Source: Nitrosomonas sp. (GTDB taxonomy: Bacteria > Pseudomonadota > Gammaproteobacteria > Burkholderiales > Nitrosomonadaceae). From it: DNA of 21,790 nt. Below the pieces are notes generated by a model. That model made no database searches, was not told the DNA's origin, and worked only from the letters and a program-made list of their open reading frames with translations. Position 1 is the stretch's first letter. Each line of letters opens with the position of its first letter. The stretch lies in contig JAOULU010000001.1 in the NCBI GenBank assembly GCA_029881855.1, forward strand, positions 1 to 21,790. Reading direction: 5' to 3'. Both the position numbers and the translations under genes were made by a program. This document shows, piece by piece, positions 11,155-19,015 of this stretch.

Positions 11155-12513
11155 GACTTTCTCTTCCCTGTCTTTGAAAATGGAGAAATCCAATTGGTAC
11201 CGCTGTAACAATTTATAGAATTCAGTTCGATTACGTTTTGCAATACGTGCCGCTTGTGTGACATTACCCGATGTGATTTTAAGAATGCGCACCAGATAAT
11301 CTCTTTCAAATTGCTTCTTTGCTTCTTCGAATGATGTAAGCTCCATCGTCTTCATATGCATGGCATCATGTATTAACGCAGGTGAAACTAATGATGCTGC
11401 ACTCAAGACAACGCATTGTTCCACAATATTCATGAGTTGCCTAACGTTACCCGGCCATGATGCACTGACCAGTATTTGCATGGCATCAGGTGAGAAACCA
11501 TGTATATCCCTTTGGTATCTTTTGGCAAATAATTGCAGAAAATAATTTGCTAATAATGGAATATCTTCACGCCTTTGTGATAAAGCAGGTATTTTTAACG
11601 ACACCACATCTAATCGATAATATAGATCTTCACGGAAATTTCCATTTGCTATCTCGGCTGTTAGATTACGATGTGTCGCTGATATAATACGCACATCTAT
11701 GTCAACAGAATGCGCAGAACCGACTGGACGTATTTGTTTTTCCTGAAGTGCACGTAACAACTTCACTTGCAGCAACAAAGGCATATCACCAATTTCATCA
11801 AGAAATAAGGTTCCACCCTCGGCTAATTGAAATAATCCTTGATGATTCCGAATTGCACCAGTAAACGCACCTTTAACGTGCCCAAAAAGCTCAGATTCCA
11901 ATAATTGTTCAGAAATTGCTGCACAATTAACTGCAACAAATGATTTATTAGCGCGGCTTGAGGCACTATGAATTGCACGTGCAAACAATTCTTTCCCTAC
12001 ACCACTCTCGCCATAAAGTAATACACTTGCATCCCCTCTAGAAACCAGATCCGCCTTACCTAAAACATCTTCCATAACAGCACTTTGTGTGATGATTTCT
12101 TTGCGCCATAATGAATGTAGTTTATCTGCTTTCGCAGATTTGGGCACATGTTGTAGTGCTTTTTTGATGTGCACAAGTAAATTCTTGCTATCAAATGGTT
12201 TTGTTAGATACCCAAAAACACCATGCTGTACTGCTGCGACAGCATCTGGAATATTGCCATAAGCAGTAAGAATAATAACGGGTAGCGTAGGAATTTTTTG
12301 GTTAATTTGCTCAAATAGAGCCATGCCATCCATACCACTCATCTGCATATCACTAATGACAAGCTGAGGCCTGGCCATGTCTAGATAATTAAGCGCTGAT
12401 TCCGCACTATTGACTGTATCTGTTTCGTAACCAGCGGCAATCAAACGAATAGAAAGTAATTCAAGTAAATCTAGGTCGTCGTCTACAAGAAGTATTTTTG
12501 ATTTGGTTTCCAT
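11146..12513 (-). CDS. glrR: Sigma-54-dependent response regulator, GlrR/QseF type
   Basis: Cytoplasmic NtrC-class regulator of 455 residues. The receiver domain (1-120) has acidic pocket D11/D12, phospho-acceptor D55 (ISDMQMSGMDG), T83 and K105. The AAA+ domain (about 140-375) has Walker A GESGVGKE (168-175), the sigma-54 contact loop GAFTGA (215-220), and Walker B GTLFLDEIGD (234-243). A Fis-type helix-turn-helix ends the protein (ILKITSGNVTQAARIAKRNR). It should activate sigma-54 promoters when phosphorylated by the adjoining kinase. In E. coli the homologue drives the sRNA gene glmY; no such target is visible here. It starts 7 nt after the lipoprotein gene and is the last gene of a three-gene unit. 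The family call is firm; the gene symbol rests on kinase-lipoprotein-regulator context. Confidence 0.9.
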   Translation of the reverse strand: METKSKILLVDDDLDLLELLSIRLIAAGYETDTVNSAESALNYLDMARPQLVISDMQMSGMDGMALFEQINQKIPTLPVIILTAYGNIPDAVAAVQHGVFGYLTKPFDSKNLLVHIKKALQHVPKSAKADKLHSLWRKEIITQSAVMEDVLGKADLVSRGDASVLLYGESGVGKELFARAIHSASSRANKSFVAVNCAAISEQLLESELFGHVKGAFTGAIRNHQGLFQLAEGGTLFLDEIGDMPLLLQVKLLRALQEKQIRPVGSAHSVDIDVRIISATHRNLTAEIANGNFREDLYYRLDVVSLKIPALSQRREDIPLLANYFLQLFAKRYQRDIHGFSPDAMQILVSASWPGNVRQLMNIVEQCVVLSAASLVSPALIHDAMHMKTMELTSFEEAKKQFERDYLVRILKITSGNVTQAARIAKRNRTEFYKLLQRYQLDFSIFKDREEKVNH

Positions 12514-12520
12514 TTACAAT

Positions 12521-13057
12521 TTACTGCACATTTCTTCTGATAAGTTTTCTTTCCATAGCCTTAATAGCTTCAACCTTCCTTTGTAATACTTCAGATCTTT
12601 GTTTTTCTAATTTTAATTGTTCAGACAAGTGATCTGCAATTACACTCATACGTTCTTCTTCTTCTAGTCGAGTTATTAATACATTTCTAAAACTAATAAT
12701 GTCGCTTTTCTGTTGCTCAATTTCAGGCCATTCTTTAAGTAAGTTAAGTGCTGCATTTCGATCATAAAACTTTTCACCTGGTAGCGTAAGTAATAGTATA
12801 TATTTAATGCGGTCTTCACTCCTGTTTTTATTCAGAAATGCTTTCTTTACTACTTCGAACTTGTCCTCAAGTTCTTTTGAATCCATTTCCTCAAAAGATG
12901 CATAGTCAAACACCAATACGCTTAACCGATCTTGAGAAGCTACTGGGGTTAATAACTTCCCAAAGCGCCAATCTGGATCAGTTGGCAAGCTAGAGCATCC
13001 AGTTAACAGCATGTTTAATAAAATTATTAAATGTAATTTATTGTAAAGATGTCTCAT
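12521..13057 (-). CDS. QseG-like outer-membrane lipoprotein
   Basis: Small lipoprotein of 178 residues. The signal sequence MRHLYNKLHLIILLNMLLTG ends in a lipobox LTGC, with the lipidated cysteine at C21; the mature protein starts CSSLPTDPDW. The rest is hydrophilic and mostly helical, with a Glu/Lys/Arg-rich coiled coil in the last ~60 residues. In enterobacteria a lipoprotein (QseG) is encoded between the kinase GlrK/QseE and the regulator GlrR/QseF and affects kinase activity. Position here is the same and the size is similar, but sequence similarity could not be checked. Its ATG overlaps the kinase stop by 4 nt (ATGA), implying translational coupling. The residue after the lipid Cys is Ser, not Asp, so outer-membrane sorting is expected. 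Confidence 0.75.
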   Translation of the reverse strand: MRHLYNKLHLIILLNMLLTGCSSLPTDPDWRFGKLLTPVASQDRLSVLVFDYASFEEMDSKELEDKFEVVKKAFLNKNRSEDRIKYILLLTLPGEKFYDRNAALNLLKEWPEIEQQKSDIISFRNVLITRLEEEERMSVIADHLSEQLKLEKQRSEVLQRKVEAIKAMERKLIRRNVQ

Positions 13058-14571
13058 AAGGTTTTCTCTATATCACTAACAGGCAATATAAGACGAAAGT
13101 GTGCGCCAACCCCCTTTTGATCTATAAGTGTAAGACTCCCGCCATGCGCCAGTGCAAATTCCTTTGCAATAGACAACCCCAGTCCTGTCCCTCTAACATG
13201 TGTTTCCGGTATAAATTGCCCCTGATAAAAGGGTTCAAATATTTTGAGTTTATCTGAATCATGTATACCCACACCTGAATCGATTATATCCAATTGGATA
13301 AATTCATTTTTCTCAATGATATTAATATCAATACAACCTTGTGATGGAGAAAATTTCACTGCATTTGATAACAAATTATCTATAATGGTTTCTATTTTCT
13401 CTTTATCACATTCAAAAAGGAAGTCCGGGTAATTTCGGTTAATTTTAAGTTCCTTACTCATAATTGACAAATTTTGATTCTGGATTGTTTCATCTAAAAT
13501 CTCAGACAAGTTAACCGGCTGTTTTACAAGCGCAGTTTTCTCAATCTGTATAGCGCTATAGCTAAGCAAATCCTCAATCCTTTTTTGTAACTGTAAACTA
13601 CTACTATGTAGAATATCGGCAATCAATTGTTGCTGTTTTGTTAGCCTCCCAGTTACACCCTCAGCAAGCAGATCTGCACCTTCACGAATAGCTGTCAATG
13701 GTGTTTTCAATTCATGCGAAACATGTCTAAGAAATTGGATTTTTTGTTTTTCTAATTTCAATAAACGACGACGCATCCAATCTAAGCGTTCTCCCAAATA
13801 TTGTAGATTCTGAGGGCCTTCAACATTAATTGATTTTGATAGCTCTCCCTGACCCATACTGTATATGGCCTCATCAATCTGCCTAATTGGGCGTGTAATT
13901 AAAACTGAGAATGCAACAGCCAGTAACATTACAAAAGGAATTAGAATAAGCAGCTGAACTTCAACATTAATTCGTGCTTGGCTAGCCATTTCACGCGTTT
14001 TATTAACTTCGCGATCAATAAATAAATTGCCTAATCCTATAAAATGTTTAACTGATTCAAGCAAGTCCGAGAAACTTTCAATATGCGCATGTAGATGTTC
14101 AGATATATCCTGAGCCGCAATTATCTCATCATGAATGCCACGTTCGGATAAACGTATCTTCTCTAATACTGAACGCTCCTCCGTGAGTAACGACAGCTTC
14201 ATTAATGCTTCTGTTGTCTCTTCGAATCTCGCATGTGAGTGAAAATATCCCTCAAATAATGATGCGTCTCCCAATATAAATGCTTGCCTCAAACTTCTTT
14301 CCATAGCAAGAACTTCATCAGATAGAACTCTACTTCCATGTGTAACTTGTGTTGCTTGATAAACTGTTTCTCTACTTTGCTCGGCAAGACGGTCGATAGT
14401 AATTGCACTATTAATTAAAACAACAATAAGAGGTATGCCTACCAGAGAAAACCCAAATAAAATTAATTTTAAAAAAGAATTAGGGTATCGCTGTATTTTT
14501 GCGGTATGTGTGTTATTTGTTTTTATCGTAAAACCAGCAATATCTGTATCGGCGCCCATATACATTTCCAT
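13054..14571 (-). CDS. glrK: Membrane sensor histidine kinase, GlrK/QseE type
   Basis: Inner-membrane kinase of about 505 residues, partner of the downstream regulator. Helices at about 34-54 and 207-226 flank a helical periplasmic sensor domain. A HAMP region follows the second helix (ITRPIRQIDEAIYSMGQGEL). The HisKA domain has RHVSHELKTPLTAIREGADL with H286. The catalytic domain shows the N box (DNLLSNAVKFSP), G1 (DSGVGI) and G2 (GTGLGLSIAKEF). The HisKA sequence is close to the E. coli GlrK version. Start choice is open: ATG 14571, 14565 or 14559, or an upstream TTG at 14586. ATG 14559 has GGA at good spacing; ATG 14571 is reported as the first ATG. It is divergent from the DUF2007 gene. 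The signal it senses is unknown. Confidence 0.9.
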   Translation of the reverse strand: MEMYMGADTDIAGFTIKTNNTHTAKIQRYPNSFLKLILFGFSLVGIPLIVVLINSAITIDRLAEQSRETVYQATQVTHGSRVLSDEVLAMERSLRQAFILGDASLFEGYFHSHARFEETTEALMKLSLLTEERSVLEKIRLSERGIHDEIIAAQDISEHLHAHIESFSDLLESVKHFIGLGNLFIDREVNKTREMASQARINVEVQLLILIPFVMLLAVAFSVLITRPIRQIDEAIYSMGQGELSKSINVEGPQNLQYLGERLDWMRRRLLKLEKQKIQFLRHVSHELKTPLTAIREGADLLAEGVTGRLTKQQQLIADILHSSSLQLQKRIEDLLSYSAIQIEKTALVKQPVNLSEILDETIQNQNLSIMSKELKINRNYPDFLFECDKEKIETIIDNLLSNAVKFSPSQGCIDINIIEKNEFIQLDIIDSGVGIHDSDKLKIFEPFYQGQFIPETHVRGTGLGLSIAKEFALAHGGSLTLIDQKGVGAHFRLILPVSDIEKTL

Positions 14572-14727
14572 TTTAGTAATACACAATAGTTTGTGTTAAA
14601 TAATGCTGCTCCTAGCTAATTAATATATTGGTATTTAATGATAAAATCTACTAACCAAACAACCGATCAATTATCTACTTTTTACCAACCTCTTCACCAC
14701 TATCAGAAGATACAAAACTCAAAACCT

Positions 14728-15060
14728 ATGAAAAAGGTGTACTTTGCCAATAACCTGATGGAAGCTCAAATAGTATTAGATATGCTAGAACACGCCTATA
14801 TTCCGGCTAAATTATTTAATCAACATACACAGGGTGGAATGGGCGAAATTCCCTTTACACATGCTTACCCTGAGGTTTGGGTTATTCGTGACGAAGATTA
14901 CGAACGCGGAAAAAAGATTGTTCGTGCTTATGAAAAGATACCGAATTCAACCGGTATTATATATTGCCCCTCATGTGCAGAAGAAAACCCGCAAAACTTT
15001 CAATTATGTTGGCATTGTGGCTCTGGTCTTGAAACTGTTTCTCCTAGAACAAAATCATAA
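14728..15060 (+). CDS. DUF2007 domain protein with C-terminal zinc ribbon
   Basis: Small soluble protein of 110 residues. It begins MKKVYFANNLMEAQIVLDML, typical of DUF2007 proteins, sometimes called putative prokaryotic signal-transducing proteins. The domain spans about 1-70 (GIPF-like GEIPFTHAYPEVWVIRDEDY). A CPSC...CWHCG zinc ribbon (about 81-104) follows. A frame open from ATG 14638 would add 30 residues, but these do not resemble the family and neither start has a strong Shine-Dalgarno, so ATG 14728 is preferred. It is divergent from the kinase gene and directly followed, in the same frame, by the tex remnant. Function is unknown. Confidence 0.75.
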   Translation: MKKVYFANNLMEAQIVLDMLEHAYIPAKLFNQHTQGGMGEIPFTHAYPEVWVIRDEDYERGKKIVRAYEKIPNSTGIIYCPSCAEENPQNFQLCWHCGSGLETVSPRTKS

Positions 15061-15379
15061 ATATCAATCACAGCAACCCTCTTATATGAAGGCACTACTG
15101 TATTTCTTACTGCCCGTTACCGGAAAAAGGTTACAGATGGACTAGATAATATTCAACTGCATTTACTAGAAGAGGAGTATCTACACTACTTGCATGAGCC
15201 TGGGAAATGCTGTGCCGCCATAAAGAATCTGCGATCAAAAAATAACACCCAAACTTTTTGTATCTTCTTTCAAGCTGAAAACAAAACACATTTGGAAGAT
15301 TTATACCTACCCTATCGAAAAATGCCGTACTAATACATAGATTGTACACGAAGTCGGCCCACACCCACTAGCAAATAAA
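15061..15379 (+). pseudogene. tex: Remnant of tex (S1-domain transcription accessory protein)
   Basis: Translated in the frame that continues past the DUF2007 stop, this stretch reads EGTTVFLTARYRKKVTDGLD (from about 15088), then NIQLHLLEEEYLHYLHE, and later AENKTHLEDLYLPYRKMPY before TAA at 15331. Known Tex proteins have in the same order EGATVPFIARYRKEVTGGLD, an LEERLxYLxELEERR region and KxxLEDLYLPYKPKRRT. After the stop, the next frame gives IVHEVGPHPLANK (15341-15379), matching Tex IAREAGLEPLADL, but with TAG just before it. There is no start codon, and at least one nonsense change and one frameshift. Full-length Tex is over 750 residues; only about 100 codons from near the N-terminus remain. 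The identification is from remembered family sequence and was not searched. Confidence 0.82.
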
Positions 15380-15600
15380 ATTGTTAAGTGATCCACAAAT
15401 CAAGTGTCTGAGACTGAAGCAGAAAAAACTCCGCATATCTTTATGCCTAGATTATTTGTTCAAAAAACCAAAACACGATGCTTCTTACAACACTTGCAAT
15501 ACCTTACAAAACAATAATATTATGACGATAGGCCTTGCACGCTTAAACAAGAAGTTATCTTATCTTAGTAAATCAATACGTTTCTATTAATATACCTTTA
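15380..15600. other. Non-coding spacer between tex remnant and rhlE
   Basis: About 220 AT-rich bases between two convergent directions. An open frame exists (plus strand, to about 15590), but its composition does not look like protein. It may hold more decayed tex sequence; nothing could be matched by eye. No T-run terminator for rhlE was found. Confidence 0.4.
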
Positions 15601-17073
15601 TTAATTCTTACTACGTTTTCTTTTAGCTGTAACAGGCGGAACAAATAATGCTGCTACTTGTTTATTCTGCCCTCGCACAACTTTATTTCCCAACTTAATC
15701 TGTTCTTTATAAATTTCATCTGCTTCAATCTTTGCAGGGACATAAGGTTGAGTAAATAAAGGATCCTCAGGAAGATTCCTTGGTTGAGTTGTCTTATTCT
15801 TTCCATTAGTACCACTAAAACTAATCACTTCACCTCCTTTCTTTGGACGTGTACTCTTCCTATTCTGCTCCGAAGCACCACGTTCAGCCTTTCTATTACC
15901 CGCATTTTTTACAGTCGACACGCTTTTTATACTCGACAGAAATCCATCGGCTTTCTCTATCTTAAGTTTTGTTTTCAGTAATTTCTCAATACCTTGCAAC
16001 AAGGTATTTTCTTCTTTACTAACCAGAGAAATTGCAAAACCTTTTGAGCCAGCACGTCCAGTACGCCCAATCCTATGGACATAATCTTCCGGGCTATTAG
16101 GCAATTCAAAGTTGATGACATGCGTTAATTCCTCGATATCTAACCCACGAGCAGCCACATCTGTGGCCACCATAACTTGTGTTATACCTTGCTTAAACTC
16201 ATTTAATGCCTGTGTGCGCTGAAGTTGATTTTTATCACCATGTATGACTACATTAGTAATGCCATGATGCATTAACTGTTTAGACAAACGATCGGCGCCA
16301 TACTTAGTTCGATTGAATATCAGAACCTGTTGCAGGTCCTGGTGCTTAATAAGATGTATTAATAGGTCTTGTTTGTGCGCTGGATCAACACGATAAACAA
16401 TATGTGTAATTAAGTCACTAACAGAGTTCTGTTTTGCAACCTCAACCAGGACGGGCTGTTTTAATAATTTATTTGCTAACTTTTTAATTTCCGCCGAAAA
16501 AGTTGCTGAGAACATCAGATTTTGACGCTGCTCTGGCATTAACTGAAGGATCTGTTTAATGTCGGGCATAAAGCCCATATCTAACATGCGATCCGCCTCA
16601 TCCAAAACTAAAATTTCGACCTTAGAAAGAACTAAAGTCTTTTGTTGAATATGGTCTAATAAACGACCTGGAGTAGCAACCAAAATTTCCACACCGGCGC
16701 GGACCGCTTCAATCTGTTTATCGATATTGACGCCGCCATAAATTACTGTAGATCTAAGTGGCAAATATTTTCCATAGGATTTAACACTTTCATATACCTG
16801 CAACGCTAACTCTCTAGTCGGCACTAATATCAAAGCTCTTACAGGGTGTCTTGCCGGGGACGTACTTTTATTGGCATGAAACTCAAGAAGTCGTAACATA
16901 GGTAGTGTAAAACCAGCAGTTTTACCTGTCCCTGTTTGCGCACCTCCCATGACGTCATTGCCTTCAAGGATAGCTGGTATTGCTTTTTCCTGTATCGGTG
17001 TTGGTTGTGTGTATCCCTGGTCAGAGATTGCCCGCAATATATCGGCTGATAAGCCGAGTTGCTCAAATAACAT
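15601..17073 (-). CDS. rhlE: DEAD-box ATP-dependent RNA helicase, RhlE-like
   Basis: Cytoplasmic RNA helicase of 490 residues, with roles in ribosome assembly and RNA turnover in the family. Motifs in order: Q motif (TQPTPIQ, Q28), motif I AQTGTGKT (45-52), Ia PTRELALQ, GG, TPGRLLDH, motif II DEAD (158-161) in VLDEADRMLDMGF, motif III SAT, motif V VATDVAARGLDI, and motif VI HRIGRTGRAG. A basic, low-complexity C-terminal tail (about 385-490, with RKSTRPKKGG and a KRKRSKN end) probably binds RNA. ATG 17073 has GGAGAG about 10 nt upstream. It lies downstream of the cytochrome cluster on the same strand but is separated from it by a 441-nt gap with a hairpin terminator, so it is likely independent. 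RhlE versus other DEAD paralogues is a likely, not certain, assignment. Confidence 0.9.
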   Translation of the reverse strand: MLFEQLGLSADILRAISDQGYTQPTPIQEKAIPAILEGNDVMGGAQTGTGKTAGFTLPMLRLLEFHANKSTSPARHPVRALILVPTRELALQVYESVKSYGKYLPLRSTVIYGGVNIDKQIEAVRAGVEILVATPGRLLDHIQQKTLVLSKVEILVLDEADRMLDMGFMPDIKQILQLMPEQRQNLMFSATFSAEIKKLANKLLKQPVLVEVAKQNSVSDLITHIVYRVDPAHKQDLLIHLIKHQDLQQVLIFNRTKYGADRLSKQLMHHGITNVVIHGDKNQLQRTQALNEFKQGITQVMVATDVAARGLDIEELTHVINFELPNSPEDYVHRIGRTGRAGSKGFAISLVSKEENTLLQGIEKLLKTKLKIEKADGFLSSIKSVSTVKNAGNRKAERGASEQNRKSTRPKKGGEVISFSGTNGKNKTTQPRNLPEDPLFTQPYVPAKIEADEIYKEQIKLGNKVVRGQNKQVAALFVPPVTAKRKRSKN

Positions 17074-17409
17074 TTATACTACTCTCCTAAACTACATATC
17101 TAAAACTTCCTAAGGAAATGCAGGCTTGCAATAAGTAAAAATTTTGCGTTCATCAAAAGAACCTGTACTCCTTATACTTACAAGTCTAGAGCTAAATTAC
17201 ATCTGAGGCTATAAACCTCATTTATCATGAACCAGTTCAAGCTTTCAGTCAGATAATACTTACTTGAAATGAATTGACTCACTCCGCCATACTACGGTAA
17301 CTAATGCAATAGCTAGACTATGCTATCTATACAGAATTATACAATTTAAAAATCATATATTCCGAATGAATTAACTTATAAAAACATACTGTTAATGTAT
17401 TAAATACGC
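17074..17409. other. Non-coding stretch upstream of rhlE
   Basis: About 340 AT-rich bases with no supported reading frame and no tRNA-like fold. It should contain the minus-strand rhlE promoter. One short hairpin is visible, TGAGG (17204-17208) with CCTCA (17216-17220). Nothing else was recognised. Confidence 0.4.
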
Positions 17410-17447
17410 AAGAACCCGCACAAACATATTGTTTTATGCGGGTTCTT
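17410..17447 (-). terminator. Strong hairpin terminator downstream of cycB
   Basis: AAGAACCCGCA (17410-17420) and TGCGGGTTCTT (17437-17447) form a perfect 11-bp, GC-rich stem. The inner AAAC (17422-17425) and GTTT (17431-17434) extend it. It lies 67 nt beyond the cycB stop, in the path of transcription toward rhlE. The T-run is better on the plus strand (TTTTGTGT) than the minus strand, so it may work in both directions. Confidence 0.72.
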
Positions 17448-17514
17448 TTGTGTAACTCCGTGGAATCATCTTGATGCCAAACCATACCGACAATCAATTA
17501 AGTAAAGATAGTAC

Positions 17515-18141
17515 TTAATACTCATCATCCCAGTCATCATCGTCATCCCAGTCATCATCGTCATCCGAATCAAACTGCTTCAATACTAACTTACCAGCAG
17601 CACGACTCGCATTTAAATCCGTCTCAGGCGCTTCATCATGCACCAGGTTCTGATGACAGTCGATACATGTCGCTCCTTCCGTCTCCATCTTCTTGTGCTC
17701 TGCCTGGGCATCCGCACCCGGTGGGTCTGGGTTCTTATGACAATCTCGACAGGTGATGCTGTCCCATTTCTTCAGGTTCATGCGCGCATCATGTGCCATG
17801 ATCAAACGACGCTCGTTAAATTTCTCTAATGTCGAGTAGTCATTCATGAATTCAAGATACAGTTCACGTGTACCATCAACGATATGCGTATAAACCGCTA
17901 AGTGAAAGTTCTTAAATCCTTGCGGTATATGGCAGTCTTTACAACCCGGGTTGACACCCAACGCACCATAGTGCGTGGATTCCCTTAATTCATCTTGCGT
18001 ATAGGTCATGGAGTGACAGCTGGTGCAGAATTCTTCCGTCGATAACGCCGCTTCTCCGCCCCAGACAACCGCAACCAATACGATGCCAAGTAGTCCACCC
18101 GTCAACAGGGTACCAATCGCACCCTTTTGTAAGCCAGTCAT
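17515..18141 (-). CDS. cycB: Tetrahaem cytochrome cM552 (NapC/NirT family), putative quinone reductase
   Basis: Membrane-anchored c-type cytochrome of 208 residues. In ammonia oxidisers it is thought to pass electrons from cytochrome c554 to ubiquinone. An uncleaved N-terminal anchor (about 9-27) precedes the periplasmic domain. Four CXXCH haem sites are seen: CTSCH (39-43), CKDCH (67-71), CRDCH (131-135) and CIDCH (159-163). The NapC/NirT core includes STHYGALGVNPGCKDCHIPQ and ERRLIMAHDARMNLKKWDS. The last ~18 residues are an extremely acidic Asp/Trp tail encoded by an 18-nt tandem repeat. ATG 18141 has GGAGAGAAGA just upstream. It begins 15 nt after the cycA stop, so the two are almost surely co-transcribed. 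Confidence 0.95.
   Translation of the reverse strand: MTGLQKGAIGTLLTGGLLGIVLVAVVWGGEAALSTEEFCTSCHSMTYTQDELRESTHYGALGVNPGCKDCHIPQGFKNFHLAVYTHIVDGTRELYLEFMNDYSTLEKFNERRLIMAHDARMNLKKWDSITCRDCHKNPDPPGADAQAEHKKMETEGATCIDCHQNLVHDEAPETDLNASRAAGKLVLKQFDSDDDDDWDDDDDWDDEY
17531..17566 (-). repeat. Two perfect 18-nt tandem repeats in the 3' end of cycB
   Basis: The plus-strand unit CAGTCATCATCGTCATCC occurs at 17531-17548 and 17549-17566 without mismatch. In the cycB frame each unit encodes DDDDDW-type residues, so the repeat builds the acidic tail and can change length by whole units without a frameshift. A partial copy (TCATCATCC) precedes it at 17522-17530. Confidence 0.9.
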
Positions 18142-18156
18142 TCTTCTCTCCCTTAC

Positions 18157-18867
18157 TTATTCGTCAGTGCTAGCTTTTTCGCCTTCCTTGGCGTTAGCTT
18201 GGAATTCTTTGTGATACTTGAATTCAGGCTCGCCGACAAAAGCACCATCCAGTTTGTAATGCTCGTGCATTGCACCCGTATCTTTGACCATGTCGTCAAA
18301 CTTGAAGGTGTACTTCTCGTCAACTTCCGGTGTGAATGGGGTATAAGGCGGCTTGTTGCCTTCCCAACCTGATCCTTCATAGTTTAAGTGACAGGCTTTG
18401 CAGGCTTCTTCAAATTCATAGTCCTGGCCTCTTGAGGCTAAGCGTGAACGCTCCGTGGTGGTCCCATTGCGCTCAAATGCTTGACCGCCTTTACGATGCT
18501 CTCCTCGGTAGTCTCTACCTGCACCATGACAGGATTCACAACCTACTGCCGCCAATTGACGCTTCGGCCGCTTGATTTCATAACCACCTCTTTGCTCGTA
18601 TCCATCTACGTGACAGCCTACGCAGTCAGGGTCTTTTGTATAATCTTTCTCAGGATCAAGACCCGCTTTAACTTTAGCTTCTTCGCGTGTGCCAGGCCTA
18701 AGTGATTGCATGGCCTTCGCATGCGCAGTATCGCGCCAGGATTTCGCTTGCGATTTGTGACAAGAGCTGCATTTGCTACGTCCTTCAAAGGTTTGAGCAA
18801 CTACACTACCTGTAAAAAATGCAAACATCGCTATGATTGCAAGTATGTAGGTTATTGGCTGTTTCAT
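18157..18867 (-). CDS. cycA: Tetrahaem cytochrome c554
   Basis: Periplasmic electron acceptor of hydroxylamine oxidoreductase. The precursor is 236 residues. A signal peptide (MKQPITYILAIIAMFAFFTG...) is likely cut after VVA (residue 24). Haem sites are CSSCH (33-37), CVGCH (82-86), CESCH (110-114) and CKACH (156-160). The sequence follows N. europaea c554 closely, for example SWRDTAHAKAMQSL, CESCHGAGRDYRGEHRK, CHLNYEGSGW and PYTPFTPEVDEKYTFKFDDM. In that protein haem 2 is five-coordinate. ATG 18867 has a near-perfect AAGGAGG 5 nt upstream. It has its own promoter-like sequence and is 148 nt from haoB, so it may be expressed more strongly than hao-haoB. Confidence 0.97.
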   Translation of the reverse strand: MKQPITYILAIIAMFAFFTGSVVAQTFEGRSKCSSCHKSQAKSWRDTAHAKAMQSLRPGTREEAKVKAGLDPEKDYTKDPDCVGCHVDGYEQRGGYEIKRPKRQLAAVGCESCHGAGRDYRGEHRKGGQAFERNGTTTERSRLASRGQDYEFEEACKACHLNYEGSGWEGNKPPYTPFTPEVDEKYTFKFDDMVKDTGAMHEHYKLDGAFVGEPEFKYHKEFQANAKEGEKASTDE

Positions 18868-18876
18868 ACTTCCTCC
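18868..18876 (-). promoter_or_regulatory. Near-consensus ribosome binding site of cycA
   Basis: On the minus strand AAGGAGGAAGT directly precedes the ATG, with full AGGAGG complementarity to the 16S 3' end. It is the strongest such site in the window, in keeping with the abundance of c554. Confidence 0.7.
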
Positions 18877-18910
18877 TTTATACTTTTTAATTCGTGTTTA
18901 TATGCCGCGT

Positions 18911-18938
18911 ATTGTACGCTATCACCCGATTGTGTAAA
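18911..18938 (-). promoter_or_regulatory. Candidate sigma-70 promoter of cycAB
   Basis: Read on the minus strand, TTTACA (18938-18933) and TACAAT (18916-18911) are separated by 16 nt, each one or two bases from consensus. Predicted transcription start is near 18904, about 37 nt before the ATG. It implies cycA-cycB can be transcribed apart from hao-haoB. Confidence 0.55.
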
Positions 18939-19015
18939 TGCTTATGTGTATGCTTTCAGGTTTTTTTTGTTTTTGTCACCACTTTCACTACTCTTCTAAG
19001 CATGCCAATCTGGAG

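Noticed and set aside
14638..14727. Upstream ATG as the true start of the DUF2007 gene
   Set aside because: The added 30 residues do not resemble the family's N-terminus, and there is no ribosome binding site; the family's typical start MKKVYFA is at 14728.
15381..15590. Open frame of about 69 codons after the tex remnant
   Set aside because: It has no start context or ribosome binding site, and no recognisable domain; its Lys/Leu/Asn-rich makeup is what AT-rich non-coding DNA gives.
17074..17514. Possible tRNA or small RNA in the gap between rhlE and cycB
   Set aside because: No T-loop motif or cloverleaf pairing was found. Only the terminator hairpin and weak short hairpins are visible.
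17522..17566. Tandem repeat taken as a CRISPR-like or regulatory array
   Set aside because: The units are directly adjacent with no spacers and lie inside the cycB frame, encoding its acidic tail.
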